Source: CALJDF01 sp038121105 (lineage in GTDB: Bacteria > Pseudomonadota > Alphaproteobacteria > SHVP01). Taken from it: a stretch of 64,000 nucleotides of DNA. Positions 56,106-64,000 of the stretch are shown here, piece by piece; positions within the stretch are counted from its first letter, which is position 1, and every line of letters begins with the position of its first letter. Under the pieces are notes generated by a model. That model searched no databases. It was not told where the DNA came from and saw nothing but the letters and a program-made list of their open reading frames with translations. Both the position numbers and the translations under genes were made by a program. Location of the stretch: contig JAYONB010000002.1 in assembly GCA_038121105.1 (NCBI GenBank), forward strand, positions 124,001-188,000, given 5' to 3'.

Positions 56106-57830
56106 ATGCCGACGTCTTCGCCCATTCTACGCCGGTTCGTCGATCTCGGGTCTCATGCGGTGCACTATCGCAAAGCCGGCGCGGGCAAATGTGTGGTCCT
56201 GGTCCACCAATCGCCGCAATCCTCGGCCGCGCTGGTGCCGCTGATCCGATTGTTGGCGCAAGACTTCACCGTCTTTGCATTCGATACGCCGGGTTGCGGC
56301 GAGTCCGATCCGCTGCCCCGGACCTCCCCGACGATCCGCGACTATGCAGATAGCCTTGCCCGCACGTTCGAGGCCGTCGGGCTCAAGAAGGTCGGGCTCT
56401 TCGGCTCCAAGACGGGCGCGTGCATCGCGCTCGAGGTCGCGCGGCGCTACCCGGAGAAGGTCCGCGGCGTGGTGCTCGACTCGTTGCCCATTTTCACCGC
56501 GGCGCAGGTCAAGGGCATGACCCAGGTGGCGCGCGGTGACGACGGCGAAGACGCCTATTACCTGATGCCGTTCCAACCCAAATGGGACGGCAGTCATCTC
56601 ATCTCGACATGGTCGCATGTGCGCGATCACGCCTTTTGGTTCCCGTGGTACGACCGCCGCGCCGCCCATCGCCGCGATATCGACTTGCCCTCGCCCGAAG
56701 CCATGCATGACGGCGTGATGGACAACTTTCGCGCGGGGGATGATCTGCGCATCGTTGTCGAGGCGGCGTTCCGATACAAATCAAAGAGGGCCGTCGCCGA
56801 CTTGACCGTGCCGGCGGTCTTCACCGCACGGCAAGAAGACATGCTGTTTCCGTGTCTCGACATGCTGCCGCCGCTTCGGGCACGGCAACGCATCGTGCCG
56901 CTGGGGCGCGACATGGCCGCTTACCGCAAGGCGATTAAAGATTTCCTTGAACCGTTCGCCGCAGGTCGTGCGCCCAAAGACCCCGATGTGGCAATGACGC
57001 CGGGAAAAACGTTGCGCACGTTTGCCGACCTACCTGGCGGCAAACGTGTCTTGTTTCGCGTGCGCCACGCGGCGTCCGTCGGGCGTCCTTTGGTGCTGCT
57101 GCACGACGGGCCGGGGTCGGGCCTCGATCTGATGGCGTTGGCGGAAAATTTGTCGGGTGACGCGCCCGTTTTCGTGCCGGACATTCCGGGCAACGGCGAC
57201 TCCAGCGCCCTGCCGGGCCGGAATGCCGATGTCGGCGCATACGGCGCGCGCGTGATCGCGGCGTTGAACCGTTTCGACCTCGGCGCCGTCGACCTGTTCG
57301 GCCGGGGTAGCGGCGCGGCCGTCGCGCTTGCCATCGCCGCAACGCGCCCGGCGCGGGTCCGCCGATTGATCCTCCACGACTTGCCGGTCCTCACGGCGGC
57401 CGAGCGCGCCGCCGTGCGACGCGATTTCACGCCGCCGATCGAACCGACCTGGGACGGCGGGCATCTCTACAAGGCGTGGCTCATGCTGCGCGACCAACAA
57501 ATCTACTGGCCTTGGTTCGATCGCAGGCGCCAAGCGATCCGCCCGATCGATTTCGAGGGCAGTCCGCGGCAGCTCCACGACCGCCTCTTTGCGATACTCA
57601 AGGCGCGCCGAACTTACGGCCTTACCGCCCAGGCCGCATTTCGCTATCGCGCTTCGAGCGATCTCAAGCGCCTCACCTGTCCGACGTTGATGATCGAACG
57701 GGACGGCGATGTTTTTGCCGGCCGCCACGACAACGTCGTGCGTAGCTTGCCCAACGTCGCAACTGTCCGACTCGAGCGAAACCCCGCCGCGTTCCGGCAC
57801 GCCGTCGAAAAATTCCTGCGGTCGTCGTGA
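56106..57830 (+). CDS. Tandem alpha/beta-hydrolase-fold protein lacking both nucleophile serines
   Basis: A 574-residue protein made of two homologous alpha/beta-hydrolase domains (about 1-285 and 300-574). Both have the HXXP-type oxyanion strand (VLVHQSP at 32-38; VLLHDGP at 331-337), a GXGXS-like turn and the unusual shared motif WDG-X-HL followed by W, RD, PW and DRR (160-185; 449-474). The nucleophile elbows are non-standard: GSKTG (100-104) puts lysine at the serine position, and GRGSG (399-403) puts glycine there. No signal peptide. Classical serine hydrolase chemistry is therefore unlikely. The function is unknown. Confidence 0.8.
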   Translation: MPTSSPILRRFVDLGSHAVHYRKAGAGKCVVLVHQSPQSSAALVPLIRLLAQDFTVFAFDTPGCGESDPLPRTSPTIRDYADSLARTFEAVGLKKVGLFGSKTGACIALEVARRYPEKVRGVVLDSLPIFTAAQVKGMTQVARGDDGEDAYYLMPFQPKWDGSHLISTWSHVRDHAFWFPWYDRRAAHRRDIDLPSPEAMHDGVMDNFRAGDDLRIVVEAAFRYKSKRAVADLTVPAVFTARQEDMLFPCLDMLPPLRARQRIVPLGRDMAAYRKAIKDFLEPFAAGRAPKDPDVAMTPGKTLRTFADLPGGKRVLFRVRHAASVGRPLVLLHDGPGSGLDLMALAENLSGDAPVFVPDIPGNGDSSALPGRNADVGAYGARVIAALNRFDLGAVDLFGRGSGAAVALAIAATRPARVRRLILHDLPVLTAAERAAVRRDFTPPIEPTWDGGHLYKAWLMLRDQQIYWPWFDRRRQAIRPIDFEGSPRQLHDRLFAILKARRTYGLTAQAAFRYRASSDLKRLTCPTLMIERDGDVFAGRHDNVVRSLPNVATVRLERNPAAFRHAVEKFLRSS

Positions 57831-57846
57831 AGCCTGGCGGCGCGGC

Positions 57847-58299
57847 TCAGCTCCGGCTGCGCCGCGCGTCCATGATCTTTCGCAAGGCCTCGAGCTCGGG
57901 CAGGATTATTGCCGCCTGCTCGGGCGTGAACTCGCGCGCCAGGTCTTGCATCTCGGGTGCCATCATGGCGATCGCATCGTCGCGGAAGGCCCGACCCGCG
58001 GCGTTCAGCCACACGCGCTTCGAGCGGCCGTCTTGTTCGTTGGGGCGCATGTCCACCAGACCGGCCGCCTCCAAACCGCTTAGCGTGTGGGTCATGGTCG
58101 TCTTGGCGACCTGAAAGGCCCGCGCCAACTCCACCGGCGTGCGCCCGTCTTTTACTCGGATCAAATGATTCAGCACCGAAAAATGAGAGGTCAGCATGCC
58201 GTCGGGCAAGCGGGCTTCGAACAAGGCGCGGCTCAGCTGTTCGACGATGCCGATTTCGTTGAACAGCCGAAAATAAAGTGCGCCGATGTCGTCAGGCAT
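57847..58299 (-). CDS. MarR-family transcriptional regulator
   Basis: A 150-residue winged-helix regulator. The DNA-binding part reads LTSHFSVLNHLIRVKDGRTPVELARAFQVAKTTMTHTLSGLEAAGLV followed by the wing DGRSKRVWL (segments shown in pieces of the same stretch near 36-97), with flanking dimerisation helices. It overlaps the 3' end of the nitroreductase-like gene by eight bases, so the two form an operon. The perfect 18-bp palindrome upstream of that operon (59419-59436) is the likely operator, implying autoregulation. The effector is unknown. Confidence 0.88.
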   Translation of the reverse strand: MPDDIGALYFRLFNEIGIVEQLSRALFEARLPDGMLTSHFSVLNHLIRVKDGRTPVELARAFQVAKTTMTHTLSGLEAAGLVDMRPNEQDGRSKRVWLNAAGRAFRDDAIAMMAPEMQDLAREFTPEQAAIILPELEALRKIMDARRSRS

Positions 58300-59401
58300 G
58301 CATCAGTCTGGTTTCGAGCGGCCACCGCGGGGTGCGGGGCGTGCGTGCACCGTACCCCAACAGCCCGAGCATTTGCACGGTCTCGCCGCCGGGCGCAAAA
58401 CGTGCATGGATCTCGTCGTAGTGCGGTTTCATTTCCGGGTATTCCTGCAAGGCCTGGCTCACCGGTCGCATCGCTAATCCCGCGCCGGTCGCCGCGAGAT
58501 TCAACCGCAGCCATTGCCGTCCCGCCGCGATCTGCTCAAGCCGGCTGTTCGTCGGCGTACGGACCATCATCATCGCCGGTGCGCCGAGGATCGCATGGGC
58601 GGTCTCTTCGATCGGCGCGCGCGCGTTGGGGTTGGTGGGATCAAGGGCCGCTTCCCGCGTCACCAGCCCGAGCAGGGCCAGCGAGTCTATCATCGGGCCG
58701 CCGACGTCGATCCCGTCGGGATTGGCGTTGATCTCGGCTTTGCCGATCCGCAATAGATCGATGCTTTCTTTCCACGCCGCGGGTGTGGCGACTTCGGTCA
58801 TCCAGCCCGCATGGGCGATGCGGCGCAGCGCATCGCGGGCGGCACCCTCAAGAAAAATCTCGGCATACCGCCGCAACGGCTCAACGGCCGTCGTCGTCAC
58901 ATTGCGATCCTCGAACCTCTCCTTGTGCGATCGGCGCAACATCACGTGCGCGAACAGCGGATCGGCCTCCGCGCCCTCGGCGACGAACCGGCACGCCGCC
59001 ACCGGACCCGCGTCGCCCCGCGGGAACAGCGTCGTGTCGACACGGTAGCCATGTTGCGCCGCTGCCAAATCCATCAGCTCCAAAAAACATCCCATGCCGA
59101 TCGTCAGCTGGCGACCAAACGGGTCGGTGACCGGCAGGTCGCGCGCCTTATCGCGATAGACCTCCAACTCGTCCGTCCCGATCAGTTTGACCTGCCAGGG
59201 TTGCCGGTTGTGTGGATTCGGGGCGAGTAAGGCGTAGGACAAGGCTTGTAAACGGCGGTCGTCGTAGTCTCCGGCGCGTTCCCAGGGGGCCAACGCCTTG
59301 GTCGGCGTCCGGGTCGCCAGAAACCCGCCGGTGGGCACCAGGGCGGCCAATACCACCCCGCCACCGATCAACCCCAACGTTTTACGCCGCGACACGGCCA
59401 T
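58292..59401 (-). CDS. Acg-type nitroreductase-like FMN protein with Tat signal
   Basis: A 369-residue protein beginning MAVSRRKTLGLIGGG, a twin-arginine-type signal, which suggests export of a folded flavoprotein. The body has the nitroreductase-like pattern of the Acg family: LSYALLAPNPHNRQPWQV near residue 55-72, RRSHKERF near 155, and the late AGRQWLRLNLAATGAGLAMRPVSQALQ. Acg-type proteins bind FMN and are thought to sequester it or to reduce nitro compounds or quinones. It is the first gene of an operon with the MarR regulator and lies 17 bases after a palindromic operator. Confidence 0.75.
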   Translation of the reverse strand: MAVSRRKTLGLIGGGVVLAALVPTGGFLATRTPTKALAPWERAGDYDDRRLQALSYALLAPNPHNRQPWQVKLIGTDELEVYRDKARDLPVTDPFGRQLTIGMGCFLELMDLAAAQHGYRVDTTLFPRGDAGPVAACRFVAEGAEADPLFAHVMLRRSHKERFEDRNVTTTAVEPLRRYAEIFLEGAARDALRRIAHAGWMTEVATPAAWKESIDLLRIGKAEINANPDGIDVGGPMIDSLALLGLVTREAALDPTNPNARAPIEETAHAILGAPAMMMVRTPTNSRLEQIAAGRQWLRLNLAATGAGLAMRPVSQALQEYPEMKPHYDEIHARFAPGGETVQMLGLLGYGARTPRTPRWPLETRLMHA

Positions 59402-59418
59402 CGAACCGCCCTCCCATA

Positions 59419-59436
59419 TAGTACGATATCGTACTA
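59419..59436. promoter_or_regulatory. Perfect 18-bp palindrome, predicted MarR operator
   Basis: TAGTACGATATCGTACTA is a perfect inverted repeat ending 17 bases before the ATG of the nitroreductase-marR operon. It is next to a GGGAGGG ribosome binding site and overlaps a possible -10 box (TACTAT, 59423-59418 minus). MarR proteins bind such short AT-rich palindromes and usually repress their own operon. Confidence 0.7.
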
Positions 59437-59571
59437 ATCAAGGGAATTCGGTTGAAACCAGGGCGCGAGGGGGTCACATGACACGGGCTTTGGGGGAATG
59501 CGCTAACCTTCTATCGAAGCATTAACTTTTTCGGCGGCATCGTGTGCCGTGCGTTCCGGGAGGGCTCCACG

Positions 59572-61293
59572 GTGTCCGAATTGATCACCGACAACATTCC
59601 GAAGATCGACACCACGTTGGTCACCAAGCCGTGCTTCGACCGCATTCGCGTCGAAAAGGACGGCACTTGGATCGCTGACAGTTCCCGCGCGATGGTGCTG
59701 CACGAGGCCCGGCTCCCGCCGGTTTTCTATATTCCTATGGAAGACGTGCGGCCGGAGTACTTGATCAAGACCGAAACCCAGACCCATTGTCCCTTCAAAG
59801 GCAACGCAAGTTATTGGTCGCTGCAGGTCGGCGGCCACATCACCGAAGACGCGATGTGGAGCTACGAAGATCCGTATGCGGACGGCGAGGTGCTTCGCGG
59901 GTATGTTGCGTTCGATACCGCTAAAGTAGATGCCGTGTATCAGGGAACCGAGATCGTTACGCCCGAACCCATGGAAGACCAATACCAGGCCAACCCGCTC
60001 GTCGGCTGGGTGATCGGCCCGGCGCTGGGTGCAACATCGGTTAAGGAACTATTCGAGAGTTTCATCAAAGCGCTGCAAGAAGCCGAGATTCCGGCGTCCC
60101 GCGTCGTCACCATCATCCCCAACCTGCACCCTCAGATTTTCGCCAGTATGTTGGCCTGGGAGGTTGGTGCCGAAAAAATCGAAGAGCGCCATGCGCCACA
60201 CGACATTCTGAACCGGCCTATTTTTGCCGATAGTCCTTTCGCCCCGATCTTGCGGGGCTCGGGTGGTATCCGGCGGCGCCTCGAAGGCGACAACGTCAAG
60301 CTCGACTACCCCATTCTCGAAGACCTGCATAAAGAGGGCGCGACCGACTATTGCGCGATGCCCTTCAAGTTCACCGACGGGCAGATCTGTATCATCACGG
60401 TGACATCCTCCAAGCCCAGTGGTTTCCCGGCCGAAGATCTCAACAAGATTTTCGAAATCCTACCCAGCCTGGGCCGCCTGTTCGAAGTGCACATTCAGCG
60501 CCGTACTGCGATCGGGCTGTTGGAAACCTATCTCGGCGGCAGCACCGGTCGACGCGTGTTGAACGGTCAGATCAAGCACGGCGACGGCGAACACATTCAT
60601 GCCGTCATTTGGTTCAGCGACTTTCGCGATTCGACGGCGCTGTCGCAAAGCATGGCGCAAGATGTCTACCTCGCCCACCTTAACCGCTATTTCGAATGCG
60701 TCGCCGGGTCGGTCATCGAAAACGGCGGCGAGGTCTTGCGTTTCATTGGGGATGCCGTCCTGGCGATCTTCCCGATCTCCGATTCGGCCGACACCATCCG
60801 CACCGATTCGACCGGCACCGCCGAGGCCTGCCGACGCGCGATGAAAGCCAGCCAAGAGGTCGCCACGCGCGTGGCCGCCACCAACGAAGAGCATGACGAT
60901 TTCCCGCCCATCCGTTACGGCATCGGGCTTCATCTCGGCGACGTCACCTACGGCAATATCGGCATTCCCGAACGATTGGAGTTCACCGTCATCGGGTTGG
61001 CCGCCAACCAGGCCGCCCGCGTCGAAAGCCTGACCAAGGAACTCGAAGAAACCGTCCTGGTGTCCGAGTCCTTTGCCGAACAATACGCCGGTCGTTTGAC
61101 CTCGGTCGGCAAGCACGTCCTCAAAGGCGTCCCGGGAGAGCACGAATTGTTCGTCCCCGGACCTCTCCCGGAGATCGACGAGCCGGAGGCGCCGACGGAA
61201 GACGAGGATAAGGAACCGGTGCCCATGGGCCAAGGACCCGGCAGCCGGCACTTCGCGCCGCGCAATGTCCAGCCCGAGAACGCCGCCGAATAA
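59572..61293 (+). CDS. DUF427 domain fused to class III adenylate/guanylate cyclase
   Basis: A 573-residue protein from GTG 59572, with GGGAGGG seven bases upstream. Residues about 20-125 are a DUF427 domain (PPVFYIPMEDVRPEYL, THCPFKGNASYWSLQVG, WSYEDPYADGEVLRGYVAFD). A middle region (about 140-330), as found before cyclase domains in alphaproteobacteria, follows. The class III cyclase domain (about 340-525) has metal aspartates Asp350 (WFSDFRDST) and Asp394 (FIGDAVLAIF), and Asn479/Arg483 (NQAARVE). The usual purine-specifying Lys and Asp are Arg390 and Glu470. An acidic, proline-rich tail ends it. No membrane segment. It should make cAMP or cGMP; the DUF427 part may sense a ligand. Confidence 0.85.
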   Translation: MSELITDNIPKIDTTLVTKPCFDRIRVEKDGTWIADSSRAMVLHEARLPPVFYIPMEDVRPEYLIKTETQTHCPFKGNASYWSLQVGGHITEDAMWSYEDPYADGEVLRGYVAFDTAKVDAVYQGTEIVTPEPMEDQYQANPLVGWVIGPALGATSVKELFESFIKALQEAEIPASRVVTIIPNLHPQIFASMLAWEVGAEKIEERHAPHDILNRPIFADSPFAPILRGSGGIRRRLEGDNVKLDYPILEDLHKEGATDYCAMPFKFTDGQICIITVTSSKPSGFPAEDLNKIFEILPSLGRLFEVHIQRRTAIGLLETYLGGSTGRRVLNGQIKHGDGEHIHAVIWFSDFRDSTALSQSMAQDVYLAHLNRYFECVAGSVIENGGEVLRFIGDAVLAIFPISDSADTIRTDSTGTAEACRRAMKASQEVATRVAATNEEHDDFPPIRYGIGLHLGDVTYGNIGIPERLEFTVIGLAANQAARVESLTKELEETVLVSESFAEQYAGRLTSVGKHVLKGVPGEHELFVPGPLPEIDEPEAPTEDEDKEPVPMGQGPGSRHFAPRNVQPENAAE

Positions 61294-61333
61294 GCGCGCG
61301 GCGCTTCACGGCGAATAGGGGATCTTAGGCCGC

Positions 61334-62647
61334 ATGACCGACCTCGTCGGCGATCCCGGCAGCGTCCGTGCATTGGCTCAAGCGCTGCGCGACGGCACCA
61401 TCACCTCGCGCGCCCTGGTGACGCGTTGCCTGTCCCGAATCGAGGCGGTCGACGATCGAGTCATGGCCTGGGTGTCGGTCGATACCGACGCCGCACTGGC
61501 GGCGGCCGATGCCTGCGATCGAGCAACTGCGGCGGGCCTAACTCCAGGCCCCCTGCACGGCATCCCCTTCGGCATCAAGGACATCATCGACCTACGCGGC
61601 GTACCAACCCGGGCCGGCACGCGCGCGCGTGCCTATGCACCGCCGGCCAAGATGGATGCTACCGTCGTTGCGCGCTTGCGCGCCCAGGGCGCCATTTCCT
61701 TGGGCAAAGTGCACACCACGGAATTCGCCTACTACGAAGCCGTCCCGCCGACCCGCAATCCGCACGATCTTTCGCGCACTCCCGGCGGTTCGTCGGCGGG
61801 TTCGGCCGCCGCGGTTGCCAGCGGCACGGTGCCCTTCGCGTTGGGCAGTCAAACCGCAGGTTCGGTGTCGCGTCCGGCCGCCTTCTGCGGCATCGGCGGG
61901 TTCAAGCCTTCGACGCTCTCGGTGGTCGGCGCCGGGGTGACGCCGTTCGCACCCAGTTTCGACACCCTCGGCGTGCTCGCCGGCTCGGCGGCCGATGCGG
62001 CTTACGTCGTCGCGGCCATGGCGCCCGACGCCCTGGGGTTCGCCGCCACGCTTCCGCCCGCCGATCTTTCGGCCGTCTTTCTCGAAGATCCGCTAATCGA
62101 GGAAAAGATCGACGCCTCCGTGCCGCCCGCCATGGCCGCCTTTCGGGCCCAGCTCGAGGCCGCCGGCATGGCGTGCCGCACCGCATCGTCACCGGTGCCG
62201 CTGGGCGATCTCGCGGCGTGGCACCGCACCGTCAGCAGCTACGAATTGGGCCGCGTCCATGCCGATCTTCTGAAGGTCCAAGAGCTGATCAGCCCCCGCC
62301 TTGCCGCCGACATCCGCGACGGCCAGGCCCTCACGGATGACGTCTATACCGATGCGCTCTCGTCGATCATCGCGGCGCGGCAGAATTTTTGGACCGCGCA
62401 CCCGTGGCCCACACTCGTTGTGGTGCCCCCGGCACCGGGGGCCGCGCCCGTCGGCACCGCGACCGGCGATCCCAACCTCATCGCGCCGATGACCGCGCTC
62501 GGCGGTCCCATCGCCTCGATCCCGATCGGTCGATGTGTCGTAACCGGCATGCCGCTCGGCGCCATGGTTTGCGCCCCACCGGCGCACGACGCCCATCTCG
62601 CCGCCGCCCTCTATGCCAACGATGCCGCATTCGGCACGATCACGTGA
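61334..62647 (+). CDS. Amidase signature family hydrolase
   Basis: A 437-residue amidase with the full Ser-cisSer-Lys apparatus: Lys in GIPFGIKDIIDLRG, the glycine/serine-rich TPGGSSAGSAAAVASG, and the nucleophile in GSQTAGSVSRPAAFCGIGGF. It resembles the GatA/biuret/allophanate amidase group. No GatB or GatC is nearby, so it is probably a catabolic amidase with unknown substrate. It lies 41 bases after the cyclase gene and 18 before the GFA-family gene, all on the plus strand. Confidence 0.88.
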   Translation: MTDLVGDPGSVRALAQALRDGTITSRALVTRCLSRIEAVDDRVMAWVSVDTDAALAAADACDRATAAGLTPGPLHGIPFGIKDIIDLRGVPTRAGTRARAYAPPAKMDATVVARLRAQGAISLGKVHTTEFAYYEAVPPTRNPHDLSRTPGGSSAGSAAAVASGTVPFALGSQTAGSVSRPAAFCGIGGFKPSTLSVVGAGVTPFAPSFDTLGVLAGSAADAAYVVAAMAPDALGFAATLPPADLSAVFLEDPLIEEKIDASVPPAMAAFRAQLEAAGMACRTASSPVPLGDLAAWHRTVSSYELGRVHADLLKVQELISPRLAADIRDGQALTDDVYTDALSSIIAARQNFWTAHPWPTLVVVPPAPGAAPVGTATGDPNLIAPMTALGGPIASIPIGRCVVTGMPLGAMVCAPPAHDAHLAAALYANDAAFGTIT

Positions 62648-62664
62648 CACAAGGAGTATCGATC

Positions 62665-63081
62665 ATGAAACTCGACGGTGCCTGCCATTGCGGCGGGATT
62701 CGGTTCGAAGCCGAAACCCACCCCGACAACATCGTCATTTGCCACTGCACCGATTGCCAAACGTTTTCGGGGTCGGCGTTTCGCGTGTCCGCCTTCACCG
62801 AACCGAACAGCTTTCGGTTGATCCAGGGCACGCCCAAGATCTACGTCAAGACCGCCGAGAGCGGCAACAGACGACGCCAAGCGTTCTGTCCCGATTGCGG
62901 CACCGCGCTCTATTCCAGCGACGATGTCGATCCGCCAAGCTTCTTGGCGCTCCGAATCGGCGGCTTGCGCCAACGCGATAGCCTCGCGCCCAAAAAAAAT
63001 CTGGTGTCGGTCGCAGGCCGATTGGCTGACCGCGCTCGACACCATCGACGGCGTCCCCACGGCGTCCTGACGCGTCGCTAG
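62665..63081 (+). CDS. GFA-family (glutathione-dependent formaldehyde-activating-like) protein, frameshifted near the 3' end
   Basis: A zinc-binding GFA/CENP-V-like protein with the cysteine pattern of the family: Cys7/Cys9 (GACHCGGIRF), Cys26/Cys28/Cys31 (ICHCTDCQ) and Cys75/Cys78 (AFCPDCGTALY). The ATG at 62665 has AAGGAGTATCG upstream. As written, residues after about 111 turn into an arginine/histidine-rich non-family tail. Removing one A from the run of eight (62992-62999) restores IWCRSQADWLTALDTIDG and a stop at 63070, a normal GFA C-terminus of 134 residues. It is either a real frameshift, a slippage site or a sequence error. Confidence 0.75.
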   Translation: MKLDGACHCGGIRFEAETHPDNIVICHCTDCQTFSGSAFRVSAFTEPNSFRLIQGTPKIYVKTAESGNRRRQAFCPDCGTALYSSDDVDPPSFLALRIGGLRQRDSLAPKKNLVSVAGRLADRARHHRRRPHGVLTRR

Positions 63082-64000
63082 CTGCGCGGCATCGGTACCG
63101 GCGCGCCTTTGGTCGTAAAGGTCTGCGCCTTGCGCTTGCGCCCCATGCGCTTGCCCTCGCCGCCGGTGGTGCCGGTGCCGGCGGGTTGCCGCGGCGGGAC
63201 GAGGTGCTTTTTGCCGTAGCCGATCAAATCGGCGCGACCCATCTTTTTCAGCGCATCGCGCAACATCGGCCAGTTCTCGGGGTCGTGGTAGCGCAGGAAC
63301 GCTTTATGCAAGCGGCGCTGCTTCAACCCCTTTACCGTCTCGACCTCTTCCGAGGCGCCATGTCGCACCGGGCGCAACGGGTTGACGCCCGAGCGATACA
63401 TCGCTGCCGACAACGACATGGGCGAGGGCAGGAAGGTCTGCACTTGGTCCGCGCGGTACTTGTTCTGCTTCAACCAGATCGCCAGGTTCATCATGTCTTC
63501 GTCGGTCGACCCGGGATGCGCCGCGATGAAGTAGGGGATCAGGTAGTACTTCTTGCCCGCTTTCTTGGCCGCATCGTCGAACAGCTGTTTGAACCGGTCG
63601 TAGGCGCCGATGCCCGGCTTCATCATTTTCGACAACGGCCCGTCTTCGGTGTGTTCGGGCGCGATCTTGAGCAAGCCGCCAACGTGATGCGTCACTAATT
63701 CCTTCACATAGGTCGGGCTCTTGATCGCCAGGTCGTAGCGCACGCCCGAAGCCACCATGACCTTCTTGATCCCCGGCAGTGTACGGGCCTTCCGGTACAG
63801 CCCGATCAGCGATTCGTGGCTGGTGTCTAGGTTCTTGCAGATATCGGGATAGACGCAACTGGGGCGGCGGCACAGCGCTTCGGTCTCTTTGTCCTTGCAC
63901 GCCATGCGATACATGTTGGCCGTCGGCCCGCCGACATCCGAAATGATCCCGGTAAAGCCCTCGGTGCGATCCCTTATGGTTTCGATCTCGCGCAAGATCG
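63078..64000 (-). CDS. YgiQ family radical SAM protein, partial (C-terminal part)
   Basis: The frame is open from the right edge of the window to TAG/TAA at 63078 and shows about 307 residues. It contains TGIISDVGGPTANMYRMACK, RRPSCVYPDICKNLDTSH, LLKIAPEHTEDGPLSKMMKP and YYLIPYFIAAHPGSTDEDM, all typical of the C-terminal half of YgiQ-type (UPF0313) radical SAM proteins. The CX3CX2C cluster motif would lie in the missing N-terminal part. A basic tail (GEGKRMGRKRKAQTF) ends it. It is convergent with the GFA gene, with a four-base overlap of the frameshifted frame. Confidence 0.88.
   Translation of the reverse strand, partial: ILREIETIRDRTEGFTGIISDVGGPTANMYRMACKDKETEALCRRPSCVYPDICKNLDTSHESLIGLYRKARTLPGIKKVMVASGVRYDLAIKSPTYVKELVTHHVGGLLKIAPEHTEDGPLSKMMKPGIGAYDRFKQLFDDAAKKAGKKYYLIPYFIAAHPGSTDEDMMNLAIWLKQNKYRADQVQTFLPSPMSLSAAMYRSGVNPLRPVRHGASEEVETVKGLKQRRLHKAFLRYHDPENWPMLRDALKKMGRADLIGYGKKHLVPPRQPAGTGTTGGEGKRMGRKRKAQTFTTKGAPVPMPRS

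Overview
The window looks like chromosome from a free-living, aerobic, GC-rich alphaproteobacterium, most like the Rhodospirillales. The clues are a complete c-type cytochrome maturation (ccm) cluster, the order mdh-sucCDAB-lpd, an F1-only ATP synthase operon (atpHAGDC, with no F0 genes beside it), a DUF484-xerC pair, and the chain rplU-rpmA-obgE-proB-proA-nadD-rsfS-rlmH-gpmI-envC-ctpA-yibQ-rppH. Most genes are tightly packed with ATGA or GTGA stop-start overlaps, and many begin with GTG or TTG. No similarity search was possible. Names rest on motifs and gene order read from the sequence.

Layout. 1-6946 (minus): ccmABCDEFGH and partial ccmI. 7049-12090 (plus): a sodium:solute symporter, aconitase and a DUF1223 exported protein. 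12087-13991 (minus): htpG, with a good heat-shock (sigma-32) promoter. 14177-23229 (plus): TCA-cycle operon mdh-sucC-sucD-sucA-sucB, a lipocalin-like gene, then lpd. 23273-28852: exported hydrolase, xerC, DUF484 protein, transaldolase and priA. 29036-34771 (plus): atpHAGDC, then a di-iron ferritin-like protein. 34793-47355 (minus): an EamA transporter, then a 12-kb chain from rppH back to rplU covering mRNA and ribosome maturation, NAD and proline synthesis, and cell-wall hydrolase control. 47688-52092: short-chain dehydrogenase, flavin reductase-like protein and a TRAP transporter (dctPQM).

52122-52212 is tRNA-Ser(CGA). It is followed by about 3.4 kb that differs in composition from the rest: an RX4H (HEPN-type) protein, small unrecognised ORFs, remnants of a glutathione S-transferase-like gene and an acyl-CoA synthetase gene, and a cluster of TTCCCTG repeats. 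I read this as a decayed genomic island beside a tRNA. No integrase and no second copy of the tRNA end were found.

55708-64000 holds a small cytochrome c; a tandem alpha/beta-hydrolase protein in which both nucleophile positions are non-serine; a MarR regulator with a Tat-exported nitroreductase-like protein behind a perfect 18-bp palindrome; a DUF427-class III nucleotide cyclase fusion; an amidase; a GFA-family gene frameshifted at an A8 run; and partial ygiQ. The items most worth following up are the DUF427-cyclase fusion, the tandem serine-less hydrolase, the RX4H protein in the island, the missing standard start codons of nadD and rsfS, and the A8 frameshift.
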